Part shown: positions 1-5,210 of the stretch, piece by piece
Layout: each line of letters starts with the position of its first letter
Position numbering within the stretch: position 1 is the stretch's first letter
Assembly (NCBI GenBank): GCA_915070235.1
Contig: CAJZFM010000089.1
Location: forward strand, 1-7,997
Length of the DNA: 7,997 nucleotides
Source: an uncultured Capnocytophaga sp.
Lineage (GTDB): Bacteria > Bacteroidota > Bacteroidia > Flavobacteriales > Flavobacteriaceae
Reading direction: 5' to 3'
Notes under the pieces: model-generated
Database searches by the model: none
Seen by the model: the letters and a program-made list of their open reading frames with translations, nothing else
Told to the model about the DNA's origin: nothing
Position numbers and translations under genes: made by a program

Positions 1-157
1 TTCGTTGAAAAAGATAAAAATTGTCTATCAATCTGGAAAATGTCCTTTCTATAACACCTTGAGAATCATAAACTATCTCATTCCCCCTCTTGGAGGGGGG
101 TAGGGGGGGGTTTGAAAATCAATAAGTTACAGAACTGGCGAAACTTAAATAAGTGAA
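1..157. other. Left-edge intergenic region, possibly with the 3' end of a convergent gene
   Basis: No complete gene is visible here. On the plus strand the first 17 codons are open and end at TAA (52-54), reading FVEKDKNCLSIWKMSFL. This could be the tail of a gene that converges on the 793-aa lipoprotein gene, but 17 codons are too few to be sure and I do not recognise the peptide. The rest holds the G/C-rich hairpin at 83-110 and a weak dyad next to the lipoprotein stop codon. Confidence 0.3.
83..110. repeat. G/C-rich REP-like hairpin with G6 and G8 runs
   Basis: CCCCCTC (83-89) pairs with GAGGGGG (93-99) around a 3-nt loop. It is followed by TA and a run of eight G (103-110). The stem is far more GC-rich than its flanks and lies between genes. 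Short elements of the form C-rich stem, G-rich stem, TA, G-run are familiar from intergenic regions of flavobacterial genomes as dispersed REP-like repeats. Only one copy is seen here, so its repeat status is from recollection. It could also act as a barrier or terminator between convergent transcripts, but no T-run follows on either strand. Confidence 0.5.
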
Positions 158-170
158 TCACTTTTCACTT
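151..170 (-). terminator. Weak candidate terminator hairpin overlapping the lipoprotein stop codon
   Basis: AAGTGAA (151-157) and TTCACTT (164-170) form a 7-bp stem with a 6-nt loop that contains the TGA stop (158-160) of the 793-aa lipoprotein gene. In the direction of that gene, ATTTAAGTTT follows, which is a poor U-tract. The stem is AT-rich and overlaps the last codons, so termination here is doubtful; the G/C-rich hairpin further on may do the work instead. Confidence 0.25.
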
Positions 171-2539
171 ACCACTGTTACTGTATTCTTCTCCTTTAGA
201 AAAGTCAGTAGCAGCTTGCCTGCTTCCACGGTAGCATCTGCTTGAGAGAGGGCGTAGATAGGGAAATTTGGATAAATCTCCCCTTGTGCATTGAGCAGGT
301 AGAGCTGGTGGTTCTGCTGGTCAAGGACACAGATGAGCAGCCCCTTGGGTGTCTGTATCAGGTGAGGTCGCGCATAGTCGGCATAGGGGAGCTCTATCTT
401 TTTCTTATTAATAATCAGGGTATTGCCGCTGAGTATAACCTGTGTATCCCCGAGCACGTCAAAGTAATGTCCTGCGGCTACCCCCAAGGATTCTTGGCGT
501 AGACCTCCGTTGCTGTCTATATAGTACTGCTTGCCGTCCTCGGTAGTAAAGCAGATGCAATCCTTATAAGCGCGTATAGGGTTGTCAGAGAAGGCAAAGG
601 TTTGGCTAAGGGGAATACGTACGCTACCATTGCGGTGGAGGATACTAAGGTGATTGTCTGCTTTTGGGAAGACGATAAAGTCCTTACCTGCTAAACGCAT
701 ATGCTGAGGAGTAGCCTTAATCCCTACTGGGACATGGCTGCTCTCGAAGCCCTTGACCTCCTCCCCGCGCCTGTCCTCAAGGCGGATGCGATAGTTGTCA
801 CAGATCACAAAGCGGTAATCCTTGTTGTGGTCATAGTCAAAGATTTGCAAGGGTAGCAGAGGGTTCTTGTATGAATGACAGAAAGGCATGACCTCCTTGC
901 CATTGCGGTCTATCACATAGCTGGAGTATTGGGTATTGAAGGCCAATTGCAAGAAACCATTGCGGAAGAGATCCACTTGGTATATTTCTCCTTGTATAGG
1001 GCTATCTAAGCGTTTTTTCCAAAGGATTTTTCCATCATGGCCTATGAGGTAGAGTTGGTTATCGGTATCCTGAATAACCACCTCGCGCTGCCCTGTACGG
1101 TGGTTGGTGACAAAGTGGGGGAGGGTGTGGGCATCTTTGTCAAGGATTAGCTGGAAGCGCTCGGCGAGGGCAGCCCCTTCGCTTGTGGGGGTATTACCTT
1201 GGGTGGGGCTTGCAGGTGTATCGGTGGCTTCGGTGGTGCTTTCCCCTACCTTAGTCGCAGTAGCGGTGAGGGTGAGTTGGTAGAAGTGTTCTTCAGGGCT
1301 TAGCTGTAGGGCAGCATAGCCATAGCGAGCGGCCAAGGAGGGGTATTTCTTAGCAAAAGCTGATGATTCGCTAAGGTTGGCTATCGCTACAAAGGCAGTT
1401 TGGCTACTGCTCTGCTCCTTGAGGGCGGCAAAGCGGGATTGCTCGGCAAGACTCTGCTTGAGCTGGAGCGCATTGATAAGCTGCTCAAGAGCACCTCGCT
1501 GTTGGGCAAAGATAAGATCGTCCTCCTGCTTATAGATATACTTAGGGGCTAACTCATGACCAAAGACGCTAAAGAACGATTGTACGTCCGAGAGTTCCTC
1601 TATCTGGTAGAGTGAAGCACCTTGGAAGGTCTCTGTCTTGAGAATGGTAAAGTAGCGCAGTGTCTCGGTAGGGTTCTCGCTGTGTAGTACAGCCAAGGAA
1701 TCTCCTGCAAAATCAAAGAACGCTACAGAAGATATATCGGGTTGGAAATCAAAATAAAACTCAGCGGGGATCAGTGCCTCGTCAAAGGCATAGGCTTCTA
1801 TATCCTTAGCCGATTGAGGAATGACAAAAGCACTCTCAAGGGTGTTTTTCTTGGGTTTGGATAGCGGTAACTGTGGTAGGCTATCGGCAGGACGCAGCGA
1901 GGAGCCACTCAGGCGAAAGGTATGTCTATCAAGGAAGATATCCCAAGCCGTCCAATCACCGATTTGTGCTACCAGGCGAGGGGGAAAGATCCCTCCGACA
2001 AACTCTTGGTTTTTCTTAGGCGAGAGAAACAAATTGGCTACCACATCCTCACTGGTGGTCTTGTTGAGTTTGTAGAAATCCTCATAGGGGTGCTCCTCTT
2101 CGATTTCTGGCTGCCACTGTGGAAGGTCCTTGAGCGAGCCTACTAGCAGGTTGCGCTCATGATAGCGATAGTACCACTTTTTGTTTTCTATGGTTAGGGA
2201 GTCCAACTGTTCAGGGGTAAGGGACTTCCAAGGGCTAAGCGTATCTTTTTCAGGTAATCTGCAGCTCAGATACACCCCCTCATGGGTATAGCCCAACCAG
2301 ATGTCCTTATCCACAGGCAAGGAACGCAATAGGTTCTGTACATTCCCATTGGGATAGTACTTAAAGTATTCCTTCCAAAAATCATGGTTAATAGTTTGGC
2401 TTACAAACTGGTCTTTTTGGTGGATATGTAGCAGCATAGAGGGGTCTTTGTCCAATAGTACCTCCACTGAACTACGCTCTCCTCCGCCCTTGGTGCAACC
2501 TATTGCCAAGAGGGCTAATAAGATATATAATAAACGCAT
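158..2539 (-). CDS. Large lipoprotein, probable C-terminal beta-propeller, function unknown
   Basis: 793 aa. I do not recognise a named gene. The start MRLLYILLALLAIGC is a clear lipoprotein signal with a canonical lipobox (AIGC, lipidated Cys15), followed by a Gly-rich tether (KGGG), so the protein should be membrane-anchored in the envelope. Residues ~25-430 form a mixed alpha/beta region with stretches loosely like DUF3352-type proteins (for example ALIPAEFYFDF, 255-265); this is a weak impression. A Thr/Ser/Pro/Glu linker (~431-456) leads to residues ~457-790, which contain repeated beta-strand units with turns such as NQLYLIGHDGKILWK, YVIDRNGKEV, SILHRNGSV, YYIDSNGGL and LYLLNAQGEIYPNF. 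Such x-D/N-G-K/x turns with aromatic strands suggest a PQQ/WD-like propeller. It has its own promoter (2599-2630) and lies beyond a terminator, so it is a separate transcription unit from the collagen genes. It may be a scaffold or binding protein. Confidence 0.9.
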   Translation of the reverse strand: MRLLYILLALLAIGCTKGGGERSSVEVLLDKDPSMLLHIHQKDQFVSQTINHDFWKEYFKYYPNGNVQNLLRSLPVDKDIWLGYTHEGVYLSCRLPEKDTLSPWKSLTPEQLDSLTIENKKWYYRYHERNLLVGSLKDLPQWQPEIEEEHPYEDFYKLNKTTSEDVVANLFLSPKKNQEFVGGIFPPRLVAQIGDWTAWDIFLDRHTFRLSGSSLRPADSLPQLPLSKPKKNTLESAFVIPQSAKDIEAYAFDEALIPAEFYFDFQPDISSVAFFDFAGDSLAVLHSENPTETLRYFTILKTETFQGASLYQIEELSDVQSFFSVFGHELAPKYIYKQEDDLIFAQQRGALEQLINALQLKQSLAEQSRFAALKEQSSSQTAFVAIANLSESSAFAKKYPSLAARYGYAALQLSPEEHFYQLTLTATATKVGESTTEATDTPASPTQGNTPTSEGAALAERFQLILDKDAHTLPHFVTNHRTGQREVVIQDTDNQLYLIGHDGKILWKKRLDSPIQGEIYQVDLFRNGFLQLAFNTQYSSYVIDRNGKEVMPFCHSYKNPLLPLQIFDYDHNKDYRFVICDNYRIRLEDRRGEEVKGFESSHVPVGIKATPQHMRLAGKDFIVFPKADNHLSILHRNGSVRIPLSQTFAFSDNPIRAYKDCICFTTEDGKQYYIDSNGGLRQESLGVAAGHYFDVLGDTQVILSGNTLIINKKKIELPYADYARPHLIQTPKGLLICVLDQQNHQLYLLNAQGEIYPNFPIYALSQADATVEAGKLLLTFLKEKNTVTVVSEK

Positions 2540-2598
2540 TTTAATAATTGATGATTAATGATCAATGCCACCTTGGCGTCTTGATCTCTTATATGCTG

Positions 2599-2630
2599 CA
2601 AAAGTATTAAATTTTTCTCTTATATACAAA
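2599..2630 (-). promoter_or_regulatory. Bacteroidota-type sigma-ABfr promoter for the 793-aa lipoprotein gene
   Basis: On the minus strand TTTG (2630-2627) is separated by exactly 20 nt from TACTTTTG (2606-2599). This is a full match to the Bacteroidota -33 TTTG / -7 TAnnTTTG consensus. Transcription should begin near 2590-2594, giving a leader of about 50 nt before the ATG at 2539. The leader contains a small dyad, ATTGAT (2547-2552) with ATCAAT (2561-2566). The -33 box overlaps the U-tract of the upstream terminator. Confidence 0.75.
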
Positions 2631-2660
2631 AAAACTACCCAACCTTACGGCTGGGTAGTT
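2628..2660 (-). terminator. Rho-independent terminator of the barrel/collagen operon
   Basis: In the direction of the genes, AACTACCCA (2660-2652) pairs with TGGGTAGTT (2641-2633), a perfect 9-bp stem. It extends across one mismatch by two more G-C pairs around a 4-nt loop. A run of seven T (2634-2628) follows immediately. It lies 34 nt after the stop of the third collagen-like gene. On the plus strand no T-run follows, so it works in one direction only. Confidence 0.9.
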
Positions 2661-2694
2661 CTCACAAAATAAGTATTAAAGTTTCTCTATTGCA

Positions 2695-4458
2695 TTAGTT
2701 GCTGCCTTGTCCTTGCTTACCATCCGCATTGAAAACTACACGGAAGCCCATATTACCAGAGTAATCATTAGGGGCTTTTTCTTGGCGGAAGTAAGCATAA
2801 TTACCACCATAACCACGAATCACACGGTTGGTACCAGTGTTAGGGCCTGTATGGTTGTTATCTTTAGGTGTTTCGGTATATTCGGCATAGTAGTCCTGTA
2901 CCCATTCTGGTACATTGTCATACATACCCTTAAGGCCTAAGGCATTTCTAAATCTTGCCTCATTGGCAGTACCATCTTCATGATATACATCATAGTAATC
3001 TTGAAAATAGGCCACCACTTGTCCTCCATAAGCCTCATTTTTTACTTTTCCACCACGAGCAGCGTATTCGAACTCCGCCTCGGTAGGTAGGCGACCTCCT
3101 GCCCATTCGGCAAAGGCCTTAGCTCCTTCGTAGGTAACCCCTTGTACAGGTTGGTTAGCATAAGCAGGGCTAGTGAGTTCGAACTTAAGGGTACCTTCAT
3201 TCATTCTGATATAATTACCATTATACCAGCGTACCCCTGCATTTAGGTTGTTTCCTTTGGCATTGAGGAACTCTACGAACTGCGCATTGGTAATCTCGGT
3301 ACGAGTCATATAGTAACTCTTGATAGTTACAGGGAAAGGAGGTTTAGCATTTGCAACATTGCGATCTCCCATGGTAAATTCACCACCTTCTACTAAGACA
3401 ATATCACGGGAAGGATAGTGGCCAGCCCCTATACCGCGGAAAGTAACAGTAACCTCTACAAAGCCCACTTTGTTCTCAGTAGGGTCAGTTACAGTAACCA
3501 AGGTTTTTCCTTTAGTAATAGCGGTGATTACCAGTGTATTGGAGTCTTTCTTTACCACATTGATATTGTTGTTGTTTTTGGCAATCTCATAGTTACCAGA
3601 GCCATTGATAGTGATAGAGTCCTTTTGGCCTTCTTGTATGGTAAGTACAGATCGGTCAAAGGTTAGTGCACGTTCTGAAGGGCTTGGTTCAGAACCAGAG
3701 CCGTCTCCCTTGTGGGCAAGGTCTATCACATCGTTGAGGTCCCAGCCTGTAGCCAAGCGCTTATAGAGCTTTTTGGCAGTTACATCCAAGTACCAATCGC
3801 CTTCTGAGGCAGCAATACTATTGTTAGGAGCACCAGTACCGGAGAAGATCTTGTTTCCGTCTTTTCCTTGGATACCGTCAGCACCCTTAGCACCTTGTTG
3901 GCCTTGTGGGCCACGGTCACCTTGTGCGCCTTTGTCTCCTTTAGCACCATTAGTTCCTGGGTCACCTTTTTCACCTGGGTCACCTTTTTCACCTGGGTCA
4001 CCTTTTTCACCTGGGTCACCTTTTTCTCCGCGTTCGCCCTTAGGTCCTTTAGGGCCGGGGTTACGTCCGCCAGTTCCTGGGTCACCCTTTTCTCCTTTTT
4101 CTCCCTTAGCACCCTGTTGGCCTTTGTCTCCCTTGGCACCAGTTTCTCCTTTGTCACCTTTTTCTCCCTGAGGGCCTTTGTTACCGCCAGTGGCATTACC
4201 CTCATCGCCGGTTTCTCCCTTGAGAGCAAGGGCAGTTCCCCACCCTTGGCTATTCTTAGGACCGAAAAGCGACATGCTTTCTTTGTCTATATAGAAATCC
4301 CCATTCTTCCCTTGGGAGGCTGCGGGGGCGCCTTGGCCAGAGAGTAGCTCTGGCTGGGCGCTTTGGCTGGAGGTGGTATAGACCTCCGTTTCTTTATTAC
4401 AGTGTACAGCGGTGAGCGCTATGGTGGCCACGGCTGCGATCATAAATATTCTCTTCAT
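2695..4458 (-). CDS. Collagen-like lipoprotein with Ig-like and SUMF1 (FGE-fold) head, third of three
   Basis: 587 aa. Order of parts: signal peptide with lipidated Cys20 (TAVHC, then NKE); cap module 1 (~38-79); Gly-X-Y region (~81-203), including GEKGDP four times from an 18-bp tandem repeat; cap module 2 (~204-247), degenerate because YGPK and GWG are lost; an Ig-like BIG_2-type domain (~263-340); and a SUMF1/FGE-sulfatase domain (~353-576) with VEGGEFTMG, EITNAQFVEFLN, GGRLPTEAEFEYAARGG, DNVPEWVQDYY, RVIRG and the terminal GFRVV. Cys20 is the only cysteine, so the catalytic cysteines of true formylglycine-generating enzymes are absent and the domain should be a binding head. Gliding lipoproteins GldJ and GldK also carry this fold but have no collagen stalk. 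The Gly-X-Y part is rich in KGD/KGE, which are known salt-bridge stabilisers of bacterial triple helices. Start chosen for the signal peptide; it lies 18 nt after the previous gene. Last gene before the terminator. Confidence 0.93.
   Translation of the reverse strand: MKRIFMIAAVATIALTAVHCNKETEVYTTSSQSAQPELLSGQGAPAASQGKNGDFYIDKESMSLFGPKNSQGWGTALALKGETGDEGNATGGNKGPQGEKGDKGETGAKGDKGQQGAKGEKGEKGDPGTGGRNPGPKGPKGERGEKGDPGEKGDPGEKGDPGEKGDPGTNGAKGDKGAQGDRGPQGQQGAKGADGIQGKDGNKIFSGTGAPNNSIAASEGDWYLDVTAKKLYKRLATGWDLNDVIDLAHKGDGSGSEPSPSERALTFDRSVLTIQEGQKDSITINGSGNYEIAKNNNNINVVKKDSNTLVITAITKGKTLVTVTDPTENKVGFVEVTVTFRGIGAGHYPSRDIVLVEGGEFTMGDRNVANAKPPFPVTIKSYYMTRTEITNAQFVEFLNAKGNNLNAGVRWYNGNYIRMNEGTLKFELTSPAYANQPVQGVTYEGAKAFAEWAGGRLPTEAEFEYAARGGKVKNEAYGGQVVAYFQDYYDVYHEDGTANEARFRNALGLKGMYDNVPEWVQDYYAEYTETPKDNNHTGPNTGTNRVIRGYGGNYAYFRQEKAPNDYSGNMGFRVVFNADGKQGQGSN
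3956..4027 (-). repeat. 18-bp tandem repeat, four copies, encoding GEKGDP units
   Basis: Four direct copies of an 18-bp unit (3956-3973, 3974-3991, 3992-4009, 4010-4027) are identical except for the final base of the last copy. They are in frame and give (GEKGDP)4 within residues ~144-167 of the 587-aa collagen-like lipoprotein. Near-identity at the DNA level, where synonymous choices would otherwise drift, points to recent slippage. Gain or loss of a unit would change stalk length by two Gly-X-Y triplets without a frameshift. Confidence 0.95.
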
Positions 4459-4470
4459 AAACAGCTGTTT
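4459..4470. repeat. 12-bp perfect palindrome abutting a start codon
   Basis: AAACAGCTGTTT fills most of the 18-nt gap between the second and third collagen-like genes and touches the ATG at 4458. It could be chance, a short hairpin affecting translation initiation, or a protein site. With no loop it would fold only as a weak stem in RNA. Confidence 0.35.
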
Positions 4471-4476
4471 TTTAGG

Positions 4477-5190
4477 TTATAGTGTAAGTCCAGTCCCCCA
4501 GCCGCTGCTGGTTTTAGGGCCGTAGAGGACACCGCCAGACTTATCGTAATAGAAATCGTTGATTTTTCCTTGGGAAGGGGCAGGAGCGCCATTTCCTTGG
4601 AAGAAGCTGGTGCTTTCTCCAGTATCGCCTTGTTCGCCCTGTCCGCCGGGTTGTCCAGGATCACCTGGTTCGCCCTGGGCACCTTGTTCGCCACGCTCGC
4701 CAGCAGCTCCAGGGGTTCCTTGTGGGCCTTTGTCGCCTCGTGTTCCTTTCTGGCCTTGGTCACCCTTAGCGCCTTTGGGACCTGGATCGCCCTGAGCTCC
4801 AGGTTCGTTGCCGGAGGTACCCTTAGGCCCCTTCTCACCAGCAGCTCCAGGGTCTCCTTGTGGGCCTTTGTCGCCTGGATCTCCTTGTGGGCCTTTGTCG
4901 CCTGGATCTCCTGTTTGGCCTACTCCAGCCCCTGGGACACCCTTAGGCCCCTTAAGGGCTACGAAATTACCTCCCCAGCCTAAGTCACCCTTAGGGCCAT
5001 AGAGGCGTAGATTTTGTACATCTATATAACGATCCCCTTTTTGGCCTACACTATCGTTAGGAGCACCTTGGCCAGAGAGCAAGGAGCGGCCAGTACCTCT
5101 GGGTGCCTCATGGGTCGTTATGGTCTCCTTGGCACACTGGGTCGTACCCAAGGAAAGGGCTAATAAGCCTGCTATATATAAGTTTCTCAT
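4477..5190 (-). CDS. Collagen-like lipoprotein without a C-terminal head, second of three
   Basis: 237 aa. Order of parts: signal peptide with lipidated Cys19 (GTTQC, then AKE); cap module 1 (~37-79; [22 protein letters not shown]); Gly-X-Y region (~81-193); cap module 2 (~196-237; [22 protein letters not shown]), then stop. It is a lipid-anchored triple-helical stalk. Compared with its neighbours it lacks the Ig-like and SUMF1 domains and ends exactly at the domain boundary. The next gene begins 18 nt later, so no hidden remnant of a head follows. The Gly-X-Y blocks are 2, 12 and 21 triplets with two short breaks, matching the 626-aa neighbour. More proline-rich (GDP, GPQ, GQP) than the other two chains. 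It may be an intact stalk-only partner chain or a natural truncation of a duplicate; its clean architecture favours the former. The gap from the previous gene is 20 nt, so co-transcription is likely. Confidence 0.9.
   Translation of the reverse strand: MRNLYIAGLLALSLGTTQCAKETITTHEAPRGTGRSLLSGQGAPNDSVGQKGDRYIDVQNLRLYGPKGDLGWGGNFVALKGPKGVPGAGVGQTGDPGDKGPQGDPGDKGPQGDPGAAGEKGPKGTSGNEPGAQGDPGPKGAKGDQGQKGTRGDKGPQGTPGAAGERGEQGAQGEPGDPGQPGGQGEQGDTGESTSFFQGNGAPAPSQGKINDFYYDKSGGVLYGPKTSSGWGTGLTL
4850..4912 (-). repeat. 27-bp tandem repeat, about 2.3 copies, encoding GDP-GDK-GPQ units
   Basis: Units at 4850-4876 and 4877-4903 differ at one base (4852/4879), and a third partial unit continues to 4912. 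In frame they encode the nine-residue block GDPGDKGPQ in the Gly-X-Y region of the 237-aa lipoprotein. This indicates growth of the stalk by slippage or unequal crossing-over in whole-triplet steps. Confidence 0.85.
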
Positions 5191-5210
5191 GTTTGTTCGT
5201 TATTTAAAGA

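Noticed and set aside
3956..4027. CRISPR-like array
   Set aside because: The repeats are contiguous 18-bp units with no spacers, in frame within a collagen-like coding region.
3773..4347. Pro/Ser/Phe-rich open frames opposite the collagen regions
   Set aside because: Periodic SPFSPG-like or TFFTWV-like peptides are simply the reverse strand of the Gly-X-Y repeats, not genes.
4477..5190. Pseudogene call for the short collagen-like protein
   Set aside because: It has an intact signal peptide, both caps, uninterrupted coding sequence and the same triplet register as its neighbours, with no decayed head downstream.
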